64,000 nt of DNA from Inonotus obliquus (lineage: Eukaryota; Basidiomycota; Agaricomycetes; Hymenochaetales; Hymenochaetaceae), in NCBI GenBank assembly GCA_032164295.1, contig JAJHTX010000011.1:1798001-1862000 (forward strand), given 5' to 3'. The notes beneath the pieces were generated by a model. It ran no database searches. It had not been told where the DNA came from and saw only the letters and a program-made list of their open reading frames with translations. A program made the position numbers and the translations under genes. Of this stretch, positions 43,315 to 52,763 are shown piece by piece (position 1 is the stretch's first letter; the number at the start of each line of letters is the position of its first letter).

Positions 43315-45387
43315 TCAGAAATACGTCAGATTTGCGTGGTCTGTCCAGAGTTCAACAGGATGTTTAGCACCTAGGAGGTAATGTCTCCACTCTGTTAGCA
43401 CTTGGACGACTGCAAGAAGCTCCTTGTCGTAGATCTGGTAATTCCGTTCCGCCGTTGATAATGTTTGCGACCTGTAAGCAACCACCTTCCACACACCTCC
43501 TTGCTCCTGAAGTAATATTCCTCCAGTCGCAAAGTCTGATGCGTCGGTTTCTACTCGGAAAGGATCATTGTCATTTGAAATCGTCAAGACGGGAGCACTT
43601 GTTAACCTCTTCTTGATTTCTTCGAAGGCTTCTTGTTCAGTGGAAGTCCATTCCCAAGAGACGTCTCCAGTCAGTCGATTCAGCGGTCTGACAATAGCGC
43701 TGTATCCTTTGATGAATCGTCGCAACCAGTTGCCTAGTCCAAGAAATTGCTGTAGCTGATTCTTGTTCTTTGGCGGAGGCCATTTCGTGACAGCGTCAAT
43801 TTTTGCTGGATCCATGTGCACTTCACCATTACCGAGGATGTAACCGAGGAATTTCACTGTCGACACTTCGAATTCACACTTCACCGGCTTTAAGTACAGT
43901 CTATGCTCCCTCAGCACACTGAATACTTGTTTAACCAGCTGTCGATGTTCGTTCTGGTTGTCTGAGAAGATGAGGATATTGTCGAGATAAATAACGACTT
44001 TCCCTTGTCCGATCAAGTCCTGGAAAATGTTGTTGACGAACATCTGGAAGGTTGCAGGTGCATTGCATAAGCCGAAGAACATGACGGTGGGTTCGAACAG
44101 TCCCTCGTTTGTTCTGAAAGCTGCCTTCCATTTGTCGCCTTTCCTAATGCGGACATTGTAGTATCCCCATCTAACATCGAGTTTCGTGATAAACCGAGCT
44201 GTTTTGACCTTGTCGACGAGTTCGCCAATGAGCGGTAGCGGGTACTTGTTCTTTATCGTCTCTTCGTTGAGTTTCCTGTAGTCTTGGATTGCTCGCAACG
44301 AACCATCCGCCTTCTTAATGAAGAAAAAAGGGGATGCCATAGGTGACGATGATTCACGTATACGACCTGACCTTAGGTTCTCGTTGATGAAGGCACATAG
44401 TTCCTCTCGTTCCTTCAAGCTTAGCGGATAAACCTTGCAGTCGGATGGCTTGAAATCCGGCTTGAGGTCGATAACGTGATCCCAGATTCTGTGCTCAGGT
44501 AACTGTTCAAAGTTCTCTTCACTGAAAACGTCGGCGTACTCATCCAAATACGTTGGCCACGATGATTCCCTGCATTGAGGAATGACATATCGAGCTTTTG
44601 GAAGGTCATGTTGCTTGCACGATGTTGGACAGTTGTTAAAATCAATGCATCCAGATTTCCAATCGATTGACGGATTGTGTCTGTTCAACCATGAATATCC
44701 AAGAAACAGATTCATTGACGCGATGGTAAGAACAGGTAAACACAGTCGTTCCTCATGGTTTTCGATCTGAAGATTGAGTTCGACATAATGCATCATTTTG
44801 CCTCCTTCGTTTACTGTTCCATCAGCATTTGTGACGTTCGTCGAATACGGGAGTTCTTTTGTCGGGATCTGATATCGTTTGACAAAGCCAGCATCGATGT
44901 ACGAGTCTGTACAACCCAAGTCTATCAACGCATGAGCGTCTAATGTCCTTCCGTCATCAAGAATTAGATCAACGTATAGGTCCAGCTCCTGTCGATATCC
45001 GGTCTTGTTTTCCTCTTCCACTTTTCTAGTGACTGGGCCTTTGACGAGTTCGCCAAGGAGAAGCCCAAAGTCATCATCGTCGAATTCTTTTTCTTCAGAT
45101 TGTTTGCTCTGTGTTTGGTTTTTTAATTCACCAGTTTTATTTGAAGACGTCTCATCTAATAATGGTACATTTGACGAATTATAATTTACTGGGGAGCGTA
45201 ACGAATCGTCCGAGAATTCTAAGCCAGAGACATCGACGTTATCTACTGGCTGTCTGAAAAATCCTGATCGTTGGTATGACTTTCTTCGACGATCTCTTAT
45301 TCTTCCATTCGACGTGCAGCAGCTGTAGCAGCTGACGCTATGTCTGCCTCCGCAAACAACACTCCTCGAAGCAACTCCTTCATTTCG
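43315..45387 (-). CDS. Chromovirus protease, reverse transcriptase, RNase H (pol)
   Basis: The frame is open on the minus strand from about 45387, overlapping the gag 3' end by ~90 nt in the -1 frame. Protease: ALIDLGCTDSYID, where the catalytic D-S/T-G reads DLG (TCG to TTG, a CpG change). RT: ITKLDVRWGYYNVRI (motif A Asp), FFGLCNAPATFQ, and YLDNILIFS where YLDD is expected (GAT to AAT, again at CpG). RNase H: VETDASDFATGGIL, YDKELLAVV, DHANLTYF. It ends at a TGA (43315-43317). Both catalytic changes predict loss of activity. How pol is translated from gag is unclear; no canonical slippery heptamer is visible. Confidence 0.93.
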   Translation of the reverse strand, partial: RNEGVASRSVVCGGRHSVSCYSCCTSNGRIRDRRRKSYQRSGFFRQPVDNVDVSGLEFSDDSLRSPVNYNSSNVPLLDETSSNKTGELKNQTQSKQSEEKEFDDDDFGLLLGELVKGPVTRKVEEENKTGYRQELDLYVDLILDDGRTLDAHALIDLGCTDSYIDAGFVKRYQIPTKELPYSTNVTNADGTVNEGGKMMHYVELNLQIENHEERLCLPVLTIASMNLFLGYSWLNRHNPSIDWKSGCIDFNNCPTSCKQHDLPKARYVIPQCRESSWPTYLDEYADVFSEENFEQLPEHRIWDHVIDLKPDFKPSDCKVYPLSLKEREELCAFINENLRSGRIRESSSPMASPFFFIKKADGSLRAIQDYRKLNEETIKNKYPLPLIGELVDKVKTARFITKLDVRWGYYNVRIRKGDKWKAAFRTNEGLFEPTVMFFGLCNAPATFQMFVNNIFQDLIGQGKVVIYLDNILIFSDNQNEHRQLVKQVFSVLREHRLYLKPVKCEFEVSTVKFLGYILGNGEVHMDPAKIDAVTKWPPPKNKNQLQQFLGLGNWLRRFIKGYSAIVRPLNRLTGDVSWEWTSTEQEAFEEIKKRLTSAPVLTISNDNDPFRVETDASDFATGGILLQEQGGVWKVVAYRSQTLSTAERNYQIYDKELLAVVQVLTEWRHYLLGAKHPVELWTDHANLTYF

Positions 45388-46640
45388 TCAGATAGTTCTG
45401 CGACGACGGCACGGATGGCTTGTTGAGTTTTGGGCATCTTGCACCACCTTGCGATGTGACCCGGCTTGCCACATTCCCAGCATACTCCGTCTCGACGAAG
45501 ACGTTGGAGGGTAACCTGCATTGGTTTGCCTTGTCCTCTGAACGTAACGCCTGTCGAATCTTTTTTGTCGCCGCGCGATGGATCGAACAACGCCTGTTTT
45601 TGTGGTGCCGGCTGGAGGGTTTGTCGACGTGGTGGTGGTGCTGCTGGGGTGTTTTGTCGTTTCAACTGACGAACTTCTCGTTCTTTCGCATCAAATGCAA
45701 TTGCGTACGATTTCATAGTGTTGTACGTTGTTGGTGTGGTGGGGAGACAGATGATTGCCGTCGCGACTTCTTCTCGAAGAGCTTTCTTTAATTGCGGGAG
45801 GATGACATTGACGTCACTCGTCGCGATTCCCGCCTGGCTCATCGCTATTTCGAAGTTCGCTAAGAAGACGCCGGTGTCGGCGTTTCCTTGACGCATTTCT
45901 GCCCATTGTGTATAGGCTCGATCCTTCTCTCCAGGGTCTTTGAATGATTGGTCGAGTTTTTCGAGAAACTTATCGAAGGCGTCAACAATCTTAATCGCTC
46001 CTTTTGCATCCGTTATCCCGTCGTAATAATTCTGGGCCCACGTCGATGCTGTCCCATCCTTCATGTACGAAAGGACGAACGAGATCTTCTTCTTATCATT
46101 GACGAAGATCAAGTTGGTGTCGTCGGCACTTATGTACGCCAGGCATTCTTGACGGAATCGGAGGTAGTCCTTACCCCCTGTGAAGGGCGTCGGCGGTGCG
46201 ATCCCAAGATCTTTCATCGTCGACGACTTAGTCGCTTTGTTCTGAGTAGCCATCGCCGTCGCGACCAGGAGGGCGAAGTCTTTGAGTTGATCTGCGGTGA
46301 ACGACGACATGGTCGTTTGAGGATTCGAGGGGACTCTTTTTAATCCGAAGGCAGTTGACGTCGAGGGTAAGGACGGTGACAAGGGAGCAGGAGATCGAAT
46401 GAGCGGTGTAGGAACAGATGTTGACGATGCTGGAGTCTTCAGTTTTGACCACTTGAAGATACTCTTATGTTTGTCAGTCTCCCATGATATCCAAGCTTTG
46501 TTTGTCTCTGACCACCAAGCGGCTACCCTTTCGCCATTCCTTCGAGTGACAAGGGCTTTGTCTTGCTCGTCTAAAACCGCACCTGTCGGAAGCGTGTCTA
46601 ACTGTTCTTGTGTTAAAGTCACTTTGACAATGTTGATTGT
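45297..46640 (-). CDS. Chromovirus Gag
   Basis: About 441 aa, open and ending TAA at 45297-45299. The N-terminal region has RRNGERVAAWWSETNKAW, followed by a Ser/Pro/Thr linker. The capsid-like helical region has TPFTGGKDYLRFRQECLAYI, then WAQNYYDG, then ALREEVATAII. Near the C-terminus is a CCHC zinc knuckle, CWECGKPGHIARWC, which binds the RNA genome. The frame has no early ATG (first at MSSFTADQL). Its true N-terminus probably continues upstream in the frames at 46619-47127, from which it is now separated by a frameshift. Confidence 0.9.
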   Translation of the reverse strand, partial: TINIVKVTLTQEQLDTLPTGAVLDEQDKALVTRRNGERVAAWWSETNKAWISWETDKHKSIFKWSKLKTPASSTSVPTPLIRSPAPLSPSLPSTSTAFGLKRVPSNPQTTMSSFTADQLKDFALLVATAMATQNKATKSSTMKDLGIAPPTPFTGGKDYLRFRQECLAYISADDTNLIFVNDKKKISFVLSYMKDGTASTWAQNYYDGITDAKGAIKIVDAFDKFLEKLDQSFKDPGEKDRAYTQWAEMRQGNADTGVFLANFEIAMSQAGIATSDVNVILPQLKKALREEVATAIICLPTTPTTYNTMKSYAIAFDAKEREVRQLKRQNTPAAPPPRRQTLQPAPQKQALFDPSRGDKKDSTGVTFRGQGKPMQVTLQRLRRDGVCWECGKPGHIARWCKMPKTQQAIRAVVAELSDEMKELLRGVLFAEADIASAATAAARRMEE

Positions 46641-47127
46641 TCAAATGGTTCTTCTTTGACTTCAACCTTGACGTTGAATTCTTCAAGCTTTACCTCAACT
46701 TCTTCCTGTTTCACTTCGATTATTGGATGTTGAGGACGATATCTGAGTTTAATAGGGTGGCAACATCTGGCTGCATCATTTCTCATGATGATGTCATTTG
46801 GATCGTAGTCAAGCCAATTGAACTTGATGACGTATGATTTGGGTTTACGGTAAGGTTGACGCTGATGATGTTGAGGAGCCAGTTTGATTATTGTTTGAGA
46901 TGAGAGGAGTATTCGTTCAATGTTGGTGTCCACAGTTCGTCGATACGAAATGTTGGTACCCAAGAGATGAGTATGCAATGGAAGTGACATGGATCGTCGA
47001 AGTAAATTCCAACGTCGAAAGGAACTAGACGTTGATTATTGTCTAGATAGTATCCAAAAACGGCATGCGTCGGATACAACTCGATTACACTGATATACTT
47101 GTGGAGGGAACGCGGTACACCAGACAT
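46619..47127 (-). pseudogene. Upstream reading region of the chromovirus (Gag N-terminal extension or extra ORF)
   Basis: Two overlapping minus-strand frames. One runs from ATG 47127-47125 (MSGVPRSLHKYISVIELYPT..YLDNNQRLVPFDVGIYFDD) to about 46888. The other ends at 46619 and carries KSYVIKFNWLDYDPNDIIMR and a charged VKQEEVEVKLEEFNVKVEV repeat. They look like one ~170-residue product split by a frameshift and running into gag by another. It is not recognised; an acidic Gag extension or a separate small protein are both possible. Confidence 0.45.
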
Positions 47128-47487
47128 GCAACGTTGATCGACTCGACGTTCAGATAGCACGTGAACTCTCACGTCGTCTCAGGGGGTTTAGCAACACTTC
47201 GAAGGACGACTTTCCAACGTACGAGAACCGCTAGGCACTACTGGGCTTTCTTGTTGCAAGTGACAATCAACAATAGCGCTATCAGAGAGGGGTGTCTGGT
47301 CAATGTTGAGTAAAGATGTGGGGCAACACTTCACTGGTAGTAGGTGCACGTTCATCTCAGGGGTCCGACGACTATCCACTGACCGACTTCAACAACGAGA
47401 GAAACAGAGGTGGAACGGAGGATGTTGTATACACATACGAGTTAGTTGTTGTTAACGTCGACAACTACGACACGAGTTAAAAGAGAC

Positions 47488-47496
47488 TCTCTTGTT
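47488..47496 (-). promoter_or_regulatory. Self-priming primer-binding site
   Basis: One base from the 5' LTR, the minus strand reads AACAAGAGA. It is exactly complementary to TCTCTTGTT inside the LTR (minus strand, 47691-47683), 37 nt after the LTR TATA box, where the transcript should begin. In Tf1-type elements the RNA 5' end folds back on such a site and primes its own reverse transcription. Confidence 0.75.
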
Positions 47497-47497
47497 A

Positions 47498-48066
47498 TGT
47501 TACACTTTGCGCAGTCAGAGACGTCGATCACAGGGATCAGAGACGTCTACGGGCAAGAAAGCAAGCTATCACTAAATCACAAAAGACCGTAGTCTGCGAC
47601 ATAGGTGATAGTACTAGATTAGCACGTCTAACTAAGATACAAGTATTGTACGACTTATCTGCGATGTAGGTGATAGTACTAGAACAAGAGAATGGGGAAT
47701 CCCTAGCTCTCTGATCCAGCCTTATATACACTTCGGTCGTGGGTAAGTTCTACTCTAAATAGGTGCTGACTAGCAGCAAGTAAATATGAACAAACAAACA
47801 ACGGGGCCCGACGAGTCAGCAAGAATGAGTAAAGATGAGTAAGCGTCGTCGGGTTAAACGGAAAGAAGAATAATGAGTCAGCAAGAATAAGTAATAATAG
47901 AATGGGAAAAAGAATGAAAGGGAATGGCGGGATAAAGTTGTTATAGATTGTAATTAGCTAAGCCTGTATGTATTAAGTAAGGAATGTGGTTAAAAGGAGT
48001 GTAAATATGCATTGATGAAAAATAAAAGAAAGACCATATAAAGGAAATGGAAACGATGTTGTAACA
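47498..48066 (-). repeat. Chromovirus 5' LTR
   Basis: 569 bp, TGTTAC..GTAACA, bounded by AGTCT (48067-48071). Contains the TATA box at 47722-47728 and the predicted RNA start near 47691. Confidence 0.95.
47722..47728 (-). promoter_or_regulatory. LTR TATA box (chromovirus)
   Basis: Minus strand TATATAAGG, about 30-37 nt before the predicted RNA 5' end (ATTCTCTTGTT). Confidence 0.7.
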
Positions 48067-48908
48067 AGTCTGAGGCATGCCTGAAAAGCAGAAATCCCCC
48101 CTCATCCCCCAGGCTCCCCATGCCCCATAAAGAGATATCTGAGGCCAAGTTCATACATGTAAATTCATTCTGGGCCTATTGAAAGTGATTTGAGTACTTC
48201 TCATGTCTGCTATGAGGATTGGTGCATTGTTTGAGGTGGGAGAGACAGGGCATATGCACTATGCTTCCCTGCCTTTCCCCAGCTTCCCAGCATGTCCATT
48301 TGCTCTGGGAGAGGCTCAGATACATTTCAATATACTCTAAATGAGTTCCTATGCATGAATTTGGCTTCAGATATTTTTTCCAGGGCATGGGGAGCTTGAG
48401 GGATGAGGGGGGATTTCAGCTTTTCAGGCATGCCTCAGACTGGCACCTACAGCTCAATAAACATCTCAAATGCAGGCCCTAAATTCACGATTATTCCATC
48501 TGAGCATTCTGAGACACTTTTGGGTGCTGCAGACCCAGAATTGAGTGCAGGAAAAAATGTACATGAGGAATACATGAAAAAACGACATTTGGCGCCGTTT
48601 CGGGGTCAATTCGTGCCCGAGCTTGCTCAGGTTTGTTACAGTTCGGACGGCACGATCGAGGCATGAATTTAGCAACTTAGATGACACGAAACGGTCAAGA
48701 ATTGAGTGAGGTATGATTTATTTTGTGTTCTGAGGTACTGAAGGGGCCGAAAACGGAAAACATCACGTGTCCAAATTCTTATGGAATTCCCTGTACTGCT
48801 GTAATGCAGCGTCGATCGTCGGCACGACGCGGCAGACCGGTGGGAGCACACGCGTCGTGCAGCCACTGGACGCAACTTCAACTTCAACTACCACATCTTC
48901 CTCTTACA

Positions 48909-50898
48909 ATGGCACCAGAAATTCGCTATGTCGTCTACTTGCCTTCTACCAAAAGGGCCACCCCCATGTCCCTTCTTGTCGAGGCCGGGGCAGATGTCAC
49001 AGCGTTGATAAAGAAGATTCGTAATGACGACGAGTTGAAAAGACATGTGGAATCTGAGGACGTTTATCTCTACAAGGTCAGTTATTTATCCGCAGCAGAA
49101 GTCTGTCGTTCTGACATACGACCGCCCTTCCGCAGTGCGGTGCGCTGGACGTGTTACCCTCTGGTGATACCAACTGTTATCAGGAGGCCATCAAGTGGCT
49201 TCATACCAACAAGAATGAGGAGAGGATCCAGATGAGCAACGCAATGCCCCTACAGCATTATTTCCCTTCTGGGCCCGCGGCCCCCAGCAAGTCAAAGATA
49301 GACGTGATTGTCGCTACCGAGTCAAGTATGTCATTTTCATCACTCAGGTATCCTAGGCGTCTCACCCGCATGTTTACAGTTTTGGAGTCTCTGGACGACG
49401 TGCCTGATCTTGCAGTGTCTGCCAGAAAGGCGGCCAATGTCCAAGGCGTTAGATCTCCATCGGAGTCTGCCAGCGGGGTGGAGGCACTCAGTGGCAGTGC
49501 TACGTATGGCCATTTGCGCATTCACAGACCAGCTCGCAACTATGGTCCACATACTGCTCTGTTCAACCACTCCTTCGCCAAGTTCAAACATCGTGCTGAT
49601 CGTCTCGACGATGACACAGCTTGGAAAGGTGGCTTGGATGCAAGTCCGGCTATGCTGGGACAATGCCATGACTTCATCACGGGCATGTGCGATGTGTTTG
49701 CAAACGAGGTCGCAAGGGCCGCTTTTTTGAAGTCATTTTTTGAGAAAGTCTTATCAGACCAGGTCAAGTACCAAACAAGTCTGGGGGTAGGACTTGGCTC
49801 GGCTAGAGTGGATGCGACTTGGGGCAAAGAGCCGCCGTATGAGATATTCCGTGAAGACAAGGTTGAGAAGGGCATTGGGGGAAACGCTGCAGTTCAAGGT
49901 GCAGTTTGTTATAGGGTGGCTGTTTCCTTGCCAGAGGTACGTCCTGACAGTCATCAATGATGCCTAGTTTGTTTCTTACGAAGTATCAGTACAAGGAATA
50001 CATCAAACGGTCCAATTGCCCTGCCATAATTATCGCAGTTATGGGAACTTGTATCGAGATATGGACCTCTGTCTTCATTGATGGGGTCTTCGTCGACAAA
50101 CTGTTTTCTCAGGAATTGTACCTCGATGCGTTTCAAGCGAAGTCTGTCTTGCGACTAGGCCGCATATGTACAGCGCTGAAACAATGTTACGACGAACTGA
50201 GAATTCATTATCGAACGATCGACATGGAGGCGGCACCCACTAACGAACACCTGTATCCCAGACCGCTCCCTGTCGAAAGTCGTGAACCTATTCCGAATCT
50301 CAAGTACATTGGCAAATTGTCACATAATGGAAATTGTATCCCGGTAGTGCAGGAGGTGGACACTGCGCCGGAAGCGGAACGGGAAAGACCATATGCCATA
50401 TATCGAGCAGAATTGTTCGAAAAGGATATCAAGGTGGACGTCGTAGTCAAGTTTACCACAAGATATAACGAAGTGGCGCACAAACTCCTGCACGAACATG
50501 GTCTGGCACCCGCCTTGCGCTACTTTGCTCGTCTTTTTGGCGACCATTATATGGTTGTAACCGACTACGTTGCCAGCGCTCCATTATCGGACTGTCCGAA
50601 ACAGAAGAACTATCTCGAAATCCTTGGCCGTATCCGTGGGGCGCTACTCTTGCTTCACGACAGGGGTCTGGTGTTTGGTGACCTCCGACCCGAGAATATC
50701 GTTCTTGACCCGCGTGAAGGAGCCAAATTGATCGACTTCGACTTCGCTGGAAGGCACGGCGTTGATAGGTATCCCGCATCTTTCAATACCATGATTCTTT
50801 GCGAGGGTGTGCACCGTCATGGTATAATGGATAAGAAACACGATATCACAATGTTGGGCAGACTGGAGAAGCTTCTGGAAGACGCGAATAAAGCATAA
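48909..50898 (+). CDS. Crinkler-like protein with C-terminal protein kinase
   Basis: Four exons (48909-49076, 49136-49325, 49380-49936, 49990-50898), all junctions GT..AG and in phase; 607 aa, no stops. Residues ~4-110 are a ubiquitin-like Crinkler header (IRYVVYLPST, LLVEAGADVTALIKKI, VYLYK, ending KIDVIVATES). Residues ~135-400 are the region found between header and kinase in this family (CPAIIIAVMGTCIEI, VFVDKLFSQELYLD). The kinase follows: VVVKFT Lys at ~459, LVFGDLRPENIVLD catalytic loop with Asp ~536, and IDFDF in place of DFG near 554-557. The HRD His is replaced (FGD), as in several atypical fungal kinases. Family members occur as effectors or intracellular conflict proteins. No signal peptide is seen. 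It starts 114 bp downstream of the foldback element. Confidence 0.85.
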
Positions 50899-51298
50899 TT
50901 CTTTTGAACATTACTATGCTGGTAATCCTCTTTTCCTTCTACTAGCTGACATAATTATGAGAATTGTTTGTGGAGAGATACTGCTGTTGTAAAAGTAATC
51001 GCCAAAAAATAATGTCATCCTGAAGAGAACGAACGAGAATGCTGTTGGGTACCAACGACAAAGTAACACACTGGGCAATAACCTATTCTGGACCCCAAGG
51101 AATTTTGGTCGGAATCTGATTCCATAATTTCTAATTCTGATTCCTACTTTGGATATATAATAATAAAAAATAATATGGATATAGAAATACATAATGATTT
51201 ATAAAATTCTGACACTAGGATTTCTGAGATGTATATATAAATATCCCGTTTCAGAAATTTGAAAATTTGTAATTCTAAGTCAATTATTGAACTATGTA

Positions 51299-51499
51299 CA
51301 GGTGGGTACATTAAGTCTTCGGCACCCCTGTTTTAGGAAGGTGGATTTGCATACTTTATATGGCAATTTAAGCATCGGGTAGCACCCTGGTAACCTGTTC
51401 ATGTCGGCAAGGTCTGAGTTCAACAAGATTACTTACCCAATAAGGCATGCAAATCACTTTCCAAATTTGGGGGGGCCGAAGACTTAATGTACCCACCTG
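51299..51499. mobile_element. TA-flanked MITE (copy A), 201 bp
   Basis: TIRs CAGGTGGGTACATTAAGTCTTCGGC flanked by TA (51297-51298 and 51500-51501). It is highly similar throughout to 60666-60870. Tc1/mariner-type TA target. Confidence 0.9.
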
Positions 51500-51584
51500 T
51501 ATTATACTCTAGATATTAAAAATAATCTAATATATTTTGCTACTAATAAAATATTGTATTTTACAGCCATTTGCAAAAGTAATG

Positions 51585-51760
51585 AGAAAAGCCTAAATCA
51601 CATGATTTTTTGACACATGTTGTGCCCTTGAACAACAAAAATGAATTGAGTGCTCTATTTCTCGGTCAATACTGCATGTAAAAATATTATATGGCTATGT
51701 AAAAAAAGTGCTCGAAAATGTGCTTCCAATGGTGTAAGAATGTATGAGAAATATAGTGTG
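51585..51760. repeat. Dispersed repeat shared with 61190-61350
   Basis: Both copies contain CACRTGATKTTTTTGA, TTTCTCGGTCAAT-CTGCA-GTAAAAT and TATGTAAA blocks in the same order, each close to a copy of the 201-205-bp MITE. No ends identified. The rest of 50900-51970 holds no gene. Confidence 0.55.
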
Positions 51761-51974
51761 TACATGACAGAACAAAACAGACAACCTTGTCAACCCATTC
51801 CTCACAACCATCCCTCAGGCCATTGAAAAATCACCACTCATGAAATACTCCATGTAAAAATATAATTCAGGTGGCATAATTCATGCAAGTGCAGAAGGTA
51901 TCTGTGTACAAGTTCTTGTGGCATATTGATAGGCCCTTCAATGGTAGAGTAAGGCAACAGCTATTTATGTCCAC

Positions 51975-52460
51975 TTGCAGAACCCCTCTCCTCAGCCTCC
52001 TCGCAGGGCACTAGCACTCATCGTTTCAATTACCAACAGGTCAGTACTTGCCCTTCACTGCCTATCCCATCCAGTCGAAGCTCTGAAGAGAAAATGCAGC
52101 AGCCTTTGGAGCCAGGTCCATCAACATCTTCATATTCTTCTTTGCATCTCGAGCCAAAGCGGTCAAAGCAGGCTAAGGAGCCTCAATGACAGATCAGTTA
52201 GCTACAATTTGTTGTTATCGCTCAGTATACAGCTCGCACGTACAGATCATATTAAGTACAAGAAGCAATTCACGACTGAAGGCAAACTCTTGATCAAACG
52301 AGAGCAGGTGGAACTCGAATCATCGCTACTAAAAGAATACGGTCTGAAACTGCATATGATAGCAAAAATACATGGGAATACAGAGGTAGAATGACATATA
52401 GAAGAACAGAATACTTATTCAGATAGGGAGGGAACAAGAAGAGCATAACACAGCAATTCC
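51975..52460 (+). other. Degenerate coding-like stretch
   Basis: Short Pro/Ser-rich and charged pieces in several plus frames (e.g. SKQAKEPQ, KYKKQF) but no splice-consistent chain or recognisable domain. Likely a gene relic. Confidence 0.2.
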
Positions 52461-52763
52461 TGCTGTACACGCATTACAAGGCAAGGCAAATGGAGCCACT
52501 GTGTGGTGACCTACCACAGCGTGCTCTTGGTATACTCAAACAGCCGCAAAAGGGATCAATGTGCCTGCGTAAGAAGTAAGAAGACCGAGTCAAAATAAAT
52601 AAACACGAAATGAGATTCTTTCGAGTAACGACCGCCAAACTAGACAAAGGAGAGGTGAAGAGGGCATAATTCCATCCGTGGAGGGCAAGTGATTGTCCGG
52701 TCCGTAGTACTTTTGGCCTCCCACAGTGGGAGTGAGGCAAGGCTGGATAGTCCCTCACCCAGC

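Larger units (their letters stand above)
39268..48066 (-). mobile_element. Ty3/Gypsy chromovirus, full-length but inactivated
   Basis: 8.8 kb including a 1.8-kb later insertion. The 569-bp LTRs (39268-39836, 47498-48066) start TGTTAC and end GTAACA, with a perfect AGTCT duplication. The order on the minus strand is 5' LTR, self-primer-type PBS, leader, N-terminal frames, gag, pol (PR-RT-RH-IN-chromodomain), PPT, 3' LTR. LTRs differ at 14 positions, all transitions, 11 at CpG sites. Pol has three TGA nonsense codons, a protease DSG-to-DLG change and an RT YLDD-to-YLDN change. Chromodomain, zinc knuckle and self-priming features place it near the Tf1/sushi chromoviruses of fungi. Confidence 0.93.
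38911..48793. mobile_element. Foldback-type TA element, split by the chromovirus
   Basis: Pieces 38911-39267 and 48072-48793 are one element of about 1.08 kb. It has TA flanks (38909-38910 and 48794-48795), ends CAGGGAATTCC, and inverted arms of ~460 bp: 38911-39267 pairs with about 48437-48793, and 48072-48125 pairs with 48386-48436. The centre is a ~260-bp loop. The chromovirus inserted in the left arm, duplicating AGTCT. Long arms and a TA target make it a non-autonomous, Tc1/mariner-like foldback element. Confidence 0.8.

Noticed and set aside
45297..45387. Programmed -1 frameshift signal in the gag-pol overlap
   Set aside because: The frames do overlap by ~90 nt in the -1 direction, but no X-XXY-YYZ heptamer or clear pseudoknot was seen, so only the overlap is reported.
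48403..48687. ORFs on both strands at the right foldback arm, repeated at 39017-39301
   Set aside because: They are the same sequence in the inverted arms of a non-coding element.
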